Shown here in pieces: positions 1 through 8,603 of a DNA stretch of 64,000 nt. Source of the DNA: Arthrobacter sp. MA-N2 (GTDB taxonomy: Bacteria; Actinomycetota; Actinomycetes; Actinomycetales; Micrococcaceae); assembly GCF_000517125.1 (NCBI RefSeq), contig NZ_KI912155.1, positions 2,398,696-2,462,695 on the forward strand, given 5' to 3'. The notes below the pieces were generated by a model. That model ran no database searches and was not told the DNA's origin. It saw only the letters and a list, made by a program, of their open reading frames with translations. How positions within the stretch are numbered: position 1 is the first letter of the stretch; every line of letters begins with the position of its first letter. A program made the position numbers and the translations under genes.

Positions 1-9
1 GCGACGCCC

Positions 10-23
10 GGACACGCGTGTCC
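10..23. repeat. 14-bp perfect palindrome
   Basis: GGACACGCGTGTCC reads the same on both strands. It lies in the noncoding stretch before the first gene, so it could be an operator of a gene lying left of the window. No function can be assigned from this window. Confidence 0.35.
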
Positions 24-70
24 TGCGTCCGTTTGCGAGTCTTGGGCGAATATGTGACCGGTTAAAAGGT

Positions 71-121
71 TTCGGCCGCCATTGCAGGTGACGCCATTGG
101 CACCCGCATATGGCGGCCGAA
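71..121. terminator. inverted repeat downstream of the VOC gene
   Basis: TTCGGCCGCCAT at 71-82 is the exact reverse complement of ATGGCGGCCGAA at 110-121, leaving a 27-nt loop. It lies just past the stop of the minus-strand VOC gene, which fits a transcript-end hairpin. There is no clear T tract, so the terminator role is inferred. Confidence 0.35.
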
Positions 122-153
122 GTCTTTCCGGGCCTTCCTGGTCCGGTGGTCCG

Positions 154-792
154 TCAGATGGTGACGGCTCCGTTGGCGGTTTCAAACGTTACCGACATGA
201 TTCCGGGCGTTCCATGCGGGGCCATCCATTGGACGGCAACGTCCTCAAGCGGCTTCTCCACGGGTTCTCCGAGCCACTCGGTGACGCGTTCGGCCGACCC
301 GGCAATGGTAAGGCTGGACATCTTGACATCGCTCGGGTAGACGAGGGACGGGTGAAGTGCGGGGTCACCCTCCCAACGGAGCAAGTACGGGACCTGGGGG
401 TCGGCGATGAGCCCCAGGATGCCGATTTGCGACCAGACGAGTTCGCGGCCGTCCGGAAACTTGCGGTTGCCGGGCACAGCGGCGCGTCCGAGGCGTTGTT
501 CGAAGGGGCTCAGGTCGTCAACAGCGACGCACCAGCCCATCCAGCCACCTCCGGCAGCGGAGCGTGCACGGACAGCTTGTCCAAAGGGTGCCTTGTCGGA
601 GGCCGGGTGGTCAAGGACCTCCACAACCTCCAGGTATTTGTGGTCAGCAAGGGGAATGATCATGTTCCGGGTACCGAAGCGCGGATGCACTCCGCCCCGG
701 ACTGCGTCCACTCCCAATGCTGCGGAAATCCGCTCGGTGGTGGCCAGTAGGCCATCTCGTTCACAAGCGTAAGAGACGTGATCCATGCGCAT
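154..792 (-). CDS. VOC family (glyoxalase-like) protein
   Basis: This 212-residue protein opens with MDHVSYACERDG, the start of a glyoxalase-like VOC fold. An internal HPRFGTRNMIIPL block follows, typical of actinobacterial glyoxalase-like proteins that bind small substrates at a metal site. The substrate is unknown. It has no signal peptide or membrane segment and is probably cytosolic. It stands alone, divergent from metY. The start could be the first Met or Met3, because no strong ribosome binding site separates them. The family call rests on overall resemblance. Confidence 0.7.
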   Translation of the reverse strand: MRMDHVSYACERDGLLATTERISAALGVDAVRGGVHPRFGTRNMIIPLADHKYLEVVEVLDHPASDKAPFGQAVRARSAAGGGWMGWCVAVDDLSPFEQRLGRAAVPGNRKFPDGRELVWSQIGILGLIADPQVPYLLRWEGDPALHPSLVYPSDVKMSSLTIAGSAERVTEWLGEPVEKPLEDVAVQWMAPHGTPGIMSVTFETANGAVTI

Positions 793-1037
793 GGCTTCAT
801 CTTGGCACTTTGTGATGGACCTCTCAGCTAAGTCAACCCTAACTAAGGTGGGATGTATCGGAGATGACGCTCCAGGTCACCTCATGTCGTCCTAGGACCG
901 AAAACTACAGGGTTCGTCACAAAGCTTCCGGAGGTGCGTAGCCCTGCCTAGACTTGCGGCAATAGTGGCCAGCGGGCTGAAAACCGCAGGCCCGCACGCC
1001 GAACCACGGCCCAGAGCACGAGCAACGAGGAGTCCGC

Positions 1038-2354
1038 ATGTCCCAAGGATGGTCATTCGAAACGCGCCAGATCCACGCAGGACAGGAGCCGGACGCCGCT
1101 ACCGGCGCCAGGGCGCTCCCCATCTACCAGACCACCTCGTTTGTCTTCCCCAGTGCTGAAAGCGCGGCAAACCGCTTTGCGCTGGCCGAGCTGGCGCCTA
1201 TCTACACCCGAATCGGAAACCCGACACAGGATGCGGTGGAACAGCGCGTCGCGAGCCTTGAGGGTGGCTTGGCTGCACTCTTGCTGAGCTCCGGCCAGGC
1301 AGCGGAAACGTTCGCCATCCTCAACGTGGCAGAGGCCGGCGACCATGTTGTCGCCAGCCCGAGCCTCTACGGCGGGACCTACAATCTGTTGGCCCACACG
1401 CTGAAGAAGTTCGGGATATCCGTAACCTTCGTCGAAGACCCGGACAACCTGGACCAGTGGCGGGATGCCGTGCAGCCAAACACCAAGCTGTTCTTTGCCG
1501 AAGTGGTCTCCAACCCGCGTCAAGACGTTCTGGACATCGAGGGCGTCTCACGGACCGCCCACGAGGCCGGAGTCCCGCTCGTCGTGGACAACACCCTGGC
1601 CACGCCCTACCTGATCCGCCCCATTGAATGGGGCGCGGACATCGTGGTGCATTCGGCCACCAAGTACCTGGGCGGGCACGGAACGGCCATTGCCGGCGTC
1701 ATCGTGGACTCGGGCAACTTCGATTTCAGCAAGGACCCTGAGCGCTTCCCCAACTTCAACACCCCGGATCCCAGCTACAACGGCCTGGTCTATGCCCGCG
1801 ACCTGGGCAAGGACGGTGCCCTCGGGGCCAACCTCTCCTACATCCTCAAGGCCCGGGTCCAGCTCCTGCGCGATCTCGGCTCGGCCGTGTCCCCGTTCAA
1901 CGCTTTCCTGATTGCCCAAGGAATCGAGACCCTCAGCCTCCGGATGGAACGCCATGTGCAGAACGCCAAGCAAGTGGCGAAGTGGCTCGAGGGGCGCGAC
2001 GACGTCGAGTCGGTCGCCTATGCGGGCCTGCCTTCCAGCCCTTGGTTCGAACGCGGCCGCAAGTACGGGCCGCGAGGCACCGGAGCGGTGGTGTCCTTCA
2101 CGATCCGTGGCGGGATCGACGCCGGCAAACGCTTCGTGGACGCCTTGGAACTGCACTCCCACGTGGCAAATATCGGCGATGTCCGCTCCTTGGTCATCCA
2201 CCCTGCGTCCACGACACACAGCCAGCTGACGCCTGAACAGCAGGCCGTAGCAGGAGTGAACCCCGGCCTGGTGCGCCTTTCTGTCGGAATCGAGCACATC
2301 GACGACATCCTCGCAGACCTTGAGGCCGGATTCCGGTCAGCCAAGAGCGCCTAG
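1038..2354 (+). CDS. metY: O-acetylhomoserine sulfhydrylase
   Basis: This PLP enzyme uses sulfide to convert O-acetyl-L-homoserine into homocysteine, the direct-sulfhydrylation step of methionine synthesis. At 438 residues it has the usual MetY length. The start shows QIHAGQEPD and YQTTSFVF, and the PLP-binding lysine lies in [10 protein letters not shown] at about residue 209. The ATG follows a GAGGAG ribosome site. metX, which makes its substrate, lies 2.8 kb downstream on the same strand, with an opposite-strand protease between them. No riboswitch like the one before metX is visible here. A perfect hairpin follows the stop. Confidence 0.93.
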   Translation: MSQGWSFETRQIHAGQEPDAATGARALPIYQTTSFVFPSAESAANRFALAELAPIYTRIGNPTQDAVEQRVASLEGGLAALLLSSGQAAETFAILNVAEAGDHVVASPSLYGGTYNLLAHTLKKFGISVTFVEDPDNLDQWRDAVQPNTKLFFAEVVSNPRQDVLDIEGVSRTAHEAGVPLVVDNTLATPYLIRPIEWGADIVVHSATKYLGGHGTAIAGVIVDSGNFDFSKDPERFPNFNTPDPSYNGLVYARDLGKDGALGANLSYILKARVQLLRDLGSAVSPFNAFLIAQGIETLSLRMERHVQNAKQVAKWLEGRDDVESVAYAGLPSSPWFERGRKYGPRGTGAVVSFTIRGGIDAGKRFVDALELHSHVANIGDVRSLVIHPASTTHSQLTPEQQAVAGVNPGLVRLSVGIEHIDDILADLEAGFRSAKSA

Positions 2355-2372
2355 ACGCATTGCCGGTTCGTT

Positions 2373-2410
2373 CCGTGACGGGCGCCCCTTCGGATGGGCG
2401 CCCGTCACGG
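2373..2410 (+). terminator. terminator after metY
   Basis: A perfect 15-bp stem, CCGTGACGGGCGCCC paired with its complement across an 8-nt loop, lies 19 bp after the metY stop. It ends just before the stop of the convergent protease gene, so it may serve both transcripts. There is no long T run. Confidence 0.7.
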
Positions 2411-2412
2411 GG

Positions 2413-4782
2413 TCAACCCGCGATGTAGTACCCGGAAGTGTCCGCGATGAGCTGCACTGTGCCGGAGGAGTTATTGGTGAAGGAAATAGTGCCATCCGGA
2501 GCAACGGGCGTAATGGCGAAGTTCGGGATTATCTGTCCTGTTGCGTAGTTCACGTTCGAGGTGCTCGGCTGCGGGGTTCCTCCCGCGTAGGCGGTGATGA
2601 AGCCGTTGGACGTGGTGTTGGCGACCGTGATGTTCATCGCAACGGCCGAAACCCCCGAGCCAGGGAGGCCACCGCGCCCCGTGACTTTGACGTTGATGGT
2701 TTGTCCCGCTCGCACGGGACCGGTGAACCCTCCAGTGCCATTACGAGTATCCAATTGCCGGAACGGAGCCTGGACGGAAAACGCGCCGGCACCCGTAGCC
2801 GCACCGCCAAGGAAGTAACCGGAAGTGTCGGCGATGAGTTCGACGGTGCCGGAGGAGGTGTTGGTGAAGGAGATTGTTCCGGCATCGGACACGGGGGTGA
2901 TGGCGAAGTTGGGGACGATCTGCCCTGGTGCGTAGTTGACGTTCGAGGCGTTCGGTTGCGGGCTCCCGCCTGCGTAGGCAGTGATGAAGCCGTTGGACGT
3001 GGTGTTGGCCACCGTGATGTTCATCGCAACAGCCGAAACCCCCGACGCCGGGACGCCGCCGCGCCCGGTGACTTTGACGACGATGGTACCTCCGGGAGCG
3101 ACGGCTTGTTTTGGCGCGCCGGTACCGTCCCGGGTATCCAATTGCCGGAACGGAGCCTGGGCGGAGAACGTCCCGGGAGCGGGCGATGCGCCAGCGGCAA
3201 GGTAGTAACCGGTGGTGTCGGCGATGAGTTGGACAGTGCCGTTGGAGCTATTCGTGAAGGAAATCGTTCCGTCGGACCCCACCGGCGTGATCGCGAAATT
3301 CGGGACGATCTGCCCGGGAGCAAAATTCAGGTTGGAGGTGGCCGGTCGATTGGTTCCACCGGCATAGGCGGTGATGAAGCCATTCGACGTCGGGCTGGCC
3401 ACCGTGATGTTCATCGCCACAGCGGAAACTCCGGAAGCGGGGAGGCCGCCGCGTCCGGCAACTTTGACGCTGATGGTCTGTCCAGGGGCGACCGGCCCGT
3501 TGACACCACCGGTTCCGTCCCGCGTGTCAAGTTGCCTGCAAGGGGTCGTAGCCGCAAAACCGCCCATGGGGTCTTGAGATGGGGAGAAGAGCGAAGGGCT
3601 GACGTAAAGCAGCCGGTTAGGCATGCAGTTTCCGGTCGACTGGACCATCCCGGCCGTTGCGCCGACAGTCAACGTTGCTGAGACCTGCGCGGGACTCCAC
3701 GACGGGTGCATGGAGAGGAGCATGGCGGCGGCCCCTGCCACATGGGGAGAGGCCATCGATGTTCCGTCCAAGGTGTTCGTCGCGGTGGGTGAGGTATACC
3801 AATCAGAAACGATACCGACGCCTGGCGCGTAGAGATCCACGCAAGGGCCGTAGTTGGAGAACGATGCTTGGTGATCCGTGGTGTCGCTGGCCGCTACGGT
3901 CAAGGCGGCGGCAACCCGTCCGGGCGAGCTGTTGCATGCGTCGGCGGCGGGTAAGCCGTTTTGGCCTTGGTTGCCTGCGGCCAAGGTTACGGTGACCCCG
4001 TGATCGATGACGCCTTGGACGGCAGCGTCGAGAGTGGTGTCTATCGCCTCCGCGCTCAAGCTGAGGTTGGCAACTGCGGGAGTTCCGGCTTGGTGATTCG
4101 CAGCTATCCAGTCCAAGCCGGCAATGACATCCGACGCTGTGCCTGAGCCAGCACAATCGAGCACCCGGACAGGGACGATGTCGGCGGATTTGGCCACACC
4201 GTACTTGGTTCCGGCGATTGTTCCTGAAACGTGGGTTCCGTGACCATTACAGTCCTCGGTGCCATGCCCGTCGTCGGGGGTGACACCGGCAAATCCGGGC
4301 AGGATGCGGCCGCTGAAATCCGTGTTGGCGGAAGCGATCCCGGTGTCCACCACGTAGACGGTGACGCCCGCGCCGTTCGACGGCGGCGTGTAGCTTCCAT
4401 CCAAAGGAAGGGTGCGCTGGTCGATCCGGTCAAGGCCCCAAGAGGGCGCCGGCTGTTGGGTATCCGTAATCCGCACCGGAGTGTCACGGTTCACGGAGAC
4501 AACCCGGTTCGACGTCGCCAGCGCAGCGGCCTTCGCGGGCGTCGCGGTGACGACGGCGGCCTTGAGGGCATGCGTGAACGTTTGGTCCACCGCGACTCCC
4601 TGCGAGCGCAGCTCCGCGGTCTTGCCGGCAACGTCCGTGCCTTCGGCGTAGTGGACAACGTAGCGGTCTTCGCCCGTTCCCGTGTCGGCATGCGCCGGCA
4701 GCGGCACTCCGAAAGTGAAACATGACGCGAGCAAGAACAGGGCTATCGGACCGAGGCCGAAAGGCTTTTTCACGAGCTTCAA
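2413..4782 (-). CDS. secreted S8 family serine protease with three C-terminal repeats
   Basis: This is a subtilisin-type exported protease of 789 residues. Residues 1-32 form a Sec signal peptide ending AHA, and residues 40-105 look like an inhibitor I9 propeptide. The catalytic domain carries Asp146 in VVDTG, His181 in NGHGTH and Ser342 in GTSMASPH. From about residue 410 to the end, a module of roughly 130 residues recurs three times, each with FRQLDTR(D/N)GTG, AMNITVA and a closing LIADT(S/T)GY(Y/F). These beta-rich modules are seen in actinobacterial exoenzymes and may aid surface or substrate attachment; that role is inferred. The repeats are near-identical in DNA, so copy number could vary. 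Confidence 0.92.
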   Translation of the reverse strand: MKLVKKPFGLGPIALFLLASCFTFGVPLPAHADTGTGEDRYVVHYAEGTDVAGKTAELRSQGVAVDQTFTHALKAAVVTATPAKAAALATSNRVVSVNRDTPVRITDTQQPAPSWGLDRIDQRTLPLDGSYTPPSNGAGVTVYVVDTGIASANTDFSGRILPGFAGVTPDDGHGTEDCNGHGTHVSGTIAGTKYGVAKSADIVPVRVLDCAGSGTASDVIAGLDWIAANHQAGTPAVANLSLSAEAIDTTLDAAVQGVIDHGVTVTLAAGNQGQNGLPAADACNSSPGRVAAALTVAASDTTDHQASFSNYGPCVDLYAPGVGIVSDWYTSPTATNTLDGTSMASPHVAGAAAMLLSMHPSWSPAQVSATLTVGATAGMVQSTGNCMPNRLLYVSPSLFSPSQDPMGGFAATTPCRQLDTRDGTGGVNGPVAPGQTISVKVAGRGGLPASGVSAVAMNITVASPTSNGFITAYAGGTNRPATSNLNFAPGQIVPNFAITPVGSDGTISFTNSSNGTVQLIADTTGYYLAAGASPAPGTFSAQAPFRQLDTRDGTGAPKQAVAPGGTIVVKVTGRGGVPASGVSAVAMNITVANTTSNGFITAYAGGSPQPNASNVNYAPGQIVPNFAITPVSDAGTISFTNTSSGTVELIADTSGYFLGGAATGAGAFSVQAPFRQLDTRNGTGGFTGPVRAGQTINVKVTGRGGLPGSGVSAVAMNITVANTTSNGFITAYAGGTPQPSTSNVNYATGQIIPNFAITPVAPDGTISFTNNSSGTVQLIADTSGYYIAG

Positions 4783-4986
4783 TCTTCCTGTGACGGACAG
4801 TGCCGGGGAGGCATCCTAAGGATGCAGGCTGCTGCCCGATTCTATCTCCTGTAACACAGGCATCACCCGACCCTTCAATTTCAAGGCTCACAGCCTCTCG
4901 CGTAAGCGAACAAAACGCGGCGAAGTGTCACAAAGATGTCATAATCTTCGTCAGGAGGGGTCCGGATTTCCTAGACTCTTCCTGTA

Positions 4987-5102
4987 GGTCATGAGCGCCA
5001 GCGACAGCCCCGGCTTGCTGGCCGGCAACCCTCCTCTCGCGGCGGGGTGCCCCGGGTGAAGACCTGGCCCTCCGCTGTGTTGGCGGCAGGCAAGCGCGAT
5101 GT
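4987..5102 (+). promoter_or_regulatory. SAM-IV riboswitch upstream of metX
   Basis: The leader contains the SAM-I/SAM-IV core: GGTCATGAGCGCCAGCGAC, then CCGGCTTGCTGGCCGGCAAC, a GC-rich stem ending GGTGCCCCGGGTGAAGACC that closes the first helix, and a 3' tail with GGCAAGCGCGAT. That tail is diagnostic of the SAM-IV class known from Actinomycetales. It ends just before the metX ribosome site GTGAGG (5101-5106), which suggests SAM-dependent control of translation start. The exact 3' boundary is approximate. Confidence 0.9.
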
Positions 5103-5115
5103 GAGGTGTCAACGA

Positions 5116-6237
5116 ATGACAATTGCTGCAACAGCCATACCCCGCTCCGGTACCCAGGACGGAACGTTGAAGTATGTTTCGATCGGCGGACTCGAACTGG
5201 AGGCCGGAGGTTTCCTGCCCGAGGTGGTCCTTGCGTACGAGACGTGGGGGCGGCTCAATGCCGATGCTTCCAACGCAGTCCTGGTGGAACATGCCCTCAC
5301 GGGCAGCACGCATGTTGCCCGTGGCGCGAGCGACGAGGAAGGCTGGTGGGAGGAGCTCGTCGGTCCCGGCGCCACCATCGACACCGAGCGCTACTTCGTC
5401 GTCTCCGTCAACATCGTGGGAGGTTGCAACGGCAGCACGGGGCCGTCGTCGACCGCTCCGGACGGCAAGCCGTGGGGTTCCCGTTTCCCGCTCGTGACTC
5501 TGCGGGACAGTACCGTGGCCGAAGCCCGGCTGGCGGACGCCCTCGGGATCCATAGCTGGCACACCGTGGTGGGCGGGTCCCTGGGCGGCGCGCGTGCACT
5601 GGAATGGGCGGTCAGCTACCCGGACCGTGTCAAGCGCTGTGCCGTCATTTCGATCGGTGCGTACAGCACCGCCGAACAGATCGCCTTCGCCCAGGCCCAG
5701 ACACTCGCTATCCGGCAAGATGCCGCCTTCAACGGTGGCGACTACTATGGGCAGGCTGCGCCCGAGGCCGGTTTGGCCCTCGCCCGGCGCATCGCACATA
5801 TCACCTACCGTTCGGCAGATGAACTGGACTTCCGCTTCGGCAGGAAGGCCCAAGGCAGCGAAGCGCCGCTCCGCGCCTCCGCTTTGGGGGAGCGGGGCCG
5901 CTACCAGGTGGAAAGCTATCTGGACCATCAGGGAAGCAAGCTGGTCCAGCGTTTCGATGCCAACAGCTACATCGCCATCACTGAGGCACTCATGAGCCAC
6001 GACGTCACGCGCGGCCGCGGCTCACTGGAGGATGCGCTGTCCGTGGCGACGGCGAAATTCTTCGTTGCCTCGGTCGACTCGGACCGGCTCTATTTCCCCG
6101 AACAATCCCAGGAGCTGGCCAAGGCGTTGCCCGGAGAGGTTCCTGTCCACGTGATCGAAGCGCCGATCGGGCACGACGGTTTCCTCACCGAGATCGGCCA
6201 ACTCGGCCCCCAGCTGCGCGAGGCATTCTTCAGCTGA
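5116..6237 (+). CDS. metX: homoserine O-acetyltransferase
   Basis: MetX acetylates L-homoserine with acetyl-CoA to give the MetY substrate. The 373-residue alpha/beta-hydrolase-fold protein has the nucleophile Ser155 in VVGGSLGGARALEW, an Asp in SVDSDRLYFP and the catalytic His in IGHDGF near the C-terminus. The ATG at 5116 is chosen because GAGG lies 9 nt upstream. The frame is open back to a GTG at 5047, but that lies inside the riboswitch and its translation is not MetX-like. Expression is probably SAM-repressed through the adjacent SAM-IV element. Confidence 0.95.
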   Translation: MTIAATAIPRSGTQDGTLKYVSIGGLELEAGGFLPEVVLAYETWGRLNADASNAVLVEHALTGSTHVARGASDEEGWWEELVGPGATIDTERYFVVSVNIVGGCNGSTGPSSTAPDGKPWGSRFPLVTLRDSTVAEARLADALGIHSWHTVVGGSLGGARALEWAVSYPDRVKRCAVISIGAYSTAEQIAFAQAQTLAIRQDAAFNGGDYYGQAAPEAGLALARRIAHITYRSADELDFRFGRKAQGSEAPLRASALGERGRYQVESYLDHQGSKLVQRFDANSYIAITEALMSHDVTRGRGSLEDALSVATAKFFVASVDSDRLYFPEQSQELAKALPGEVPVHVIEAPIGHDGFLTEIGQLGPQLREAFFS

Positions 6238-6238
6238 A

Positions 6239-6634
6239 TCAGCCGTTCATGATCTCCTGGCGGAGTTTCATGTATTCCTCCATGGGAATCTTCCCGTCGC
6301 TGTACTGCTGGTCCAGTTCGGCAAGTTTCCGTGCCCGGTAGCCTTGGTAGGCGGCATTGGATGAGGGAGTAGCCGACGACGGCGGGGCGGCCTGCGGCGC
6401 GGGTGTCGCCACCGGGGGCTGCGGCTCAGCCGGGATGATCACCGGGGGCTGTGCCGGGTATCCGTAGGGGTAATTCTGGGGAGGACCCGGGTAGTTCGGT
6501 CCAGGGTAGTTCGGTCCGGGGTAGTTCTGCGGAGGGAAGTCCCGGATCCTGCGTTGGCGCGAGCGGTTGTACATGCGGATCCCCATGGGAATCAGCCAAG
6601 AGCAGACGATGATCCAGAAGATCAAATTGTTCAC
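6239..6634 (-). CDS. small membrane protein with C-terminal SHOCT domain
   Basis: This 131-residue protein has one N-terminal membrane segment (about 3-20), a basic stretch RSRQRRIRD, a Pro/Tyr-rich linker with three tandem NYPGP units, and a C-terminal SHOCT motif (KLAELDQQYSDGKIPMEEY). SHOCT domains are short helical modules thought to mediate oligomerisation. The NYPGP repeat is visible as a 15-bp repeat around 6490-6535. The function is unknown. It converges on metX with only 1 bp between the stops. Confidence 0.8.
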   Translation of the reverse strand: MNNLIFWIIVCSWLIPMGIRMYNRSRQRRIRDFPPQNYPGPNYPGPNYPGPPQNYPYGYPAQPPVIIPAEPQPPVATPAPQAAPPSSATPSSNAAYQGYRARKLAELDQQYSDGKIPMEEYMKLRQEIMNG

Positions 6635-6700
6635 GGTGGAGGCCTTCCTGTCCTCTTCCAGCTTAGTCCCCGCGCCTGTGGCAAGCTGTTGTGGCCCCGG

Positions 6701-7543
6701 TCAGCTCCGGGGCACAACAATATCGGCCGGACCGAAGACAGGTCCCGGCGTCGGGCGTTTTGGCAGGATTCCGTCGCCTGAGGACTGATGGCGGATCCGG
6801 CGGATGACCCACGGGACGAAATATTCCCGTGCCCACACGAGGTCGCTGGAGCGCGCTTCGCGCCAACTGCGCTGGGGGAGCGGCTTGGGGAGGAGCGGCT
6901 CGAGATTGTGGGACACGTTGAGCGAATCAAGGACCATTGCGGCGATGGTGTGGTGGCCGAGCGGCGAGAAATGCAGCCGGTCTTCGTTCCACATCTGTGG
7001 GTTGGCAAGTTGCCGCAAGGACCACATGTCCGCCACCACGGCATCGTGGCGGGTGGCCACTGTGCGGAGGTTCTCGTTGTAGATAGCCACTTTGCCGCGG
7101 ATCCGGCCAAGTACTGATGACAGGGTGTCCGGGCCGTTGAACAGGATGACAGTGGCACCCTCGGAGCTCAAGGTCTGTACGGCGGCATCGAGCTTCTCGG
7201 CCAGGGCATCTGGATCGCCACCGGGCCGGATGAGGTCGTTGCCGCCCGCGGAGATGCTGATAAGGTCCGGCTTGAGGTCCATGCATGGGCCAAGTTGCTC
7301 GTCCAGGATTTGCTGAAGCAGCCGCCCACGGATAGCCAGGTTGGCGTAGGCGAAATCCCGCTGTCCCCGGCTCAGTTCCTCTGCCACGCGGTCGGCCCAG
7401 CCGCGATGTCCGCCGGGATTGCCCGGTTCGGGGTCGCCGATGCCTTCGGTGAACGAATCACCTAACGCCACGTACCGGGTCCACGGATGAATCCGCTCCT
7501 CCGAATTTTCCCCCACTGTGGAATCAGTGTCACTCACGTTCAT
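6701..7543 (-). CDS. SGNH/GDSL-family hydrolase (paralogue 1)
   Basis: This is a 280-residue serine hydrolase of the SGNH superfamily, which covers lipases and esterases. The nucleophile block is VALGDSFTEG, the block III GGND lies in SAGGNDLIRP, and the catalytic Asp-His pair sits in DRLHFSPLGHH. There is no signal peptide. A close paralogue at 57379-58251 shares the start block, the RLHFSPLG motif and a C-terminal tail containing RPxPGPVFG. The substrate is unknown. It is divergent from the esterase gene at 7613, with an operator-like repeat between them. Confidence 0.88.
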   Translation of the reverse strand: MNVSDTDSTVGENSEERIHPWTRYVALGDSFTEGIGDPEPGNPGGHRGWADRVAEELSRGQRDFAYANLAIRGRLLQQILDEQLGPCMDLKPDLISISAGGNDLIRPGGDPDALAEKLDAAVQTLSSEGATVILFNGPDTLSSVLGRIRGKVAIYNENLRTVATRHDAVVADMWSLRQLANPQMWNEDRLHFSPLGHHTIAAMVLDSLNVSHNLEPLLPKPLPQRSWREARSSDLVWAREYFVPWVIRRIRHQSSGDGILPKRPTPGPVFGPADIVVPRS

Positions 7544-7581
7544 TTCCTGCCTCTTGCCGCAACGCTACGCGCCCGTAGCTT

Positions 7582-7597
7582 GTTACTCATGGGTAAC
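7582..7597. promoter_or_regulatory. operator-like inverted repeat, GTTACTCA family
   Basis: GTTACTCATGGGTAAC has GTTAC/GTAAC arms and lies 16 bp before the ATG at 7613, between divergent genes. It matches 13 of 16 positions with the perfect repeat at 59381-59396 before the acyl-CoA dehydrogenase. This is the kind of site bound by TetR-family fatty-acid regulators. The binding protein is not identified. Confidence 0.5.
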
Positions 7598-7612
7598 TGT
7601 AAGAATAGTCCC

Positions 7613-8281
7613 ATGAGTCAAGCCTCCGCCTTTCCTGCCCCTGCTTTTCCGAATCCTGTCGTTTTGTGGTCCCACGAAGAGGAAGAACGGGCTGGAAAGC
7701 CGTTGCTGGTCCTCTTGCACGGTTACGGATCCAACGAGCAAGACCTCTTCAGCCTTGCGGGCCTGCTGCCCCAGGAATTCGTGGTGGCCTCGCTCCGCGC
7801 ACCGATCGCCACGGGTCCGGGCTTCACGTGGTTCCCGCTCACCGCGTCCATCGACTATTCGCTCGACGCCGTCAAGGCCGCGGCCGAATATGTCTTTTCC
7901 TGGTTGGATTCCTGCAAGTCCAACCACAGCTCCGTGACACTCCTCGGATTCTCCATGGGGATGGCCATGGCCACCTCGCTGCTCCGGCAGCGGCCGGCGG
8001 ACTTTGCCGCCGTCGTCGGACTTTCAGGCTTCGCAGTCGATGCGGAGGGGGACCCGTCGTTCCGCGACGCGGAACTGGACGGTTCCGTGCCGCTCTTCTG
8101 GGGACGGGACCAGCAGGATCCTGTCATTACCCCGGACAAGATCGAATACACCATGGAGTGGGCTCGTCGGCACACGGACGTCACCAAGGTGCTCTACACG
8201 GGTATGTGGCATGGCATCAACCAGCAGGAAATCGGCCATGTGGGCGAATTCCTGGAACACAAGGTTCTCACCTCCGTCTAA
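7613..8281 (+). CDS. alpha/beta hydrolase, phospholipase/carboxylesterase type
   Basis: This 222-residue protein resembles YpfH-like esterases. It has an oxyanion-hole LLHGYGSNEQD, the nucleophile in LLGFSMGMAMA, an Asp in WGRDQQDPVI and a C-terminal His in GMWHGINQQE. The ATG at 7613 is preferred: an upstream start at 7487 would overlap the divergent hydrolase gene and add a non-homologous N-terminus. The operator-like repeat at 7582 lies between this gene and its neighbour. Confidence 0.85.
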   Translation: MSQASAFPAPAFPNPVVLWSHEEEERAGKPLLVLLHGYGSNEQDLFSLAGLLPQEFVVASLRAPIATGPGFTWFPLTASIDYSLDAVKAAAEYVFSWLDSCKSNHSSVTLLGFSMGMAMATSLLRQRPADFAAVVGLSGFAVDAEGDPSFRDAELDGSVPLFWGRDQQDPVITPDKIEYTMEWARRHTDVTKVLYTGMWHGINQQEIGHVGEFLEHKVLTSV

Positions 8282-8283
8282 AT

Positions 8284-8346
8284 CAACGCGGGGTCACTTA
8301 CGGCCCATTCAGAGGCATTTAATGGGCCGTAAGTGACCCCGCGTTG
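8284..8346. repeat. 26-bp perfect inverted repeat between convergent genes
   Basis: A 26-bp arm beginning CAACGCGGGGTCACTTACGG at 8284 is repeated without mismatch as its reverse complement ending at 8346, with an 11-nt loop. It fills the gap between two converging genes, so it can end transcription from both sides. The arm is much longer than a normal terminator and lacks a T tract, so it may instead be a dispersed palindromic element. Confidence 0.8.
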
Positions 8347-8348
8347 CC

Positions 8349-8579
8349 TTAGGAATCCCGGGTGATCCGCACGGTTTGTCCGTTGACGGTCACCGTATCG
8401 CCGGCATGGAGTTGACGTCCGCGCCGTTCGTCGATCTCGCCGTTGACTTTGACCAGCCCGTTCTTAATGAGTTCGGTGGCTTCGACTCCGTCCTCCACCA
8501 GGTTGGCGAGCTTCAGGAGCTGACCGAGGCGGATCATGTCGTCGCGGATCGGGATCTTTTCAATTTCCGGGTTGCTCAT
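8349..8579 (-). CDS. RNA-binding S4 domain protein
   Basis: This 76-residue protein is essentially one S4 RNA-binding fold of the YbcJ type: IRLGQLLKLANLVEDG, then IKNGLVKVNGEIDERRGRQL and a closing DTVTVNGQTV strand. Such proteins bind structured RNA, often ribosomal; the target here is unknown. The ATG at 8579 is chosen because the longer open frame to 9341 lies antisense to the transporter gene and has no homologous sequence. Its start is 24 bp from the divergent DMT transporter. Confidence 0.88.
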   Translation of the reverse strand: MSNPEIEKIPIRDDMIRLGQLLKLANLVEDGVEATELIKNGLVKVNGEIDERRGRQLHAGDTVTVNGQTVRITRDS

Positions 8580-8603
8580 ACAAGCAATGATGCCTGAAGT
8601 AGG

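Noticed and set aside
82..750. Long plus-strand frame opposite the VOC gene
   Set aside because: It is antisense to a recognisable VOC protein and its own translation is low-complexity without family features.
790..1037. Second SAM riboswitch before metY
   Set aside because: The conserved SAM-I/IV core seen before metX is absent here.
2320..3681. 453-codon plus-strand frame in the protease region
   Set aside because: It mirrors the triple repeat of the minus-strand protease; its repeats arise from the same DNA.
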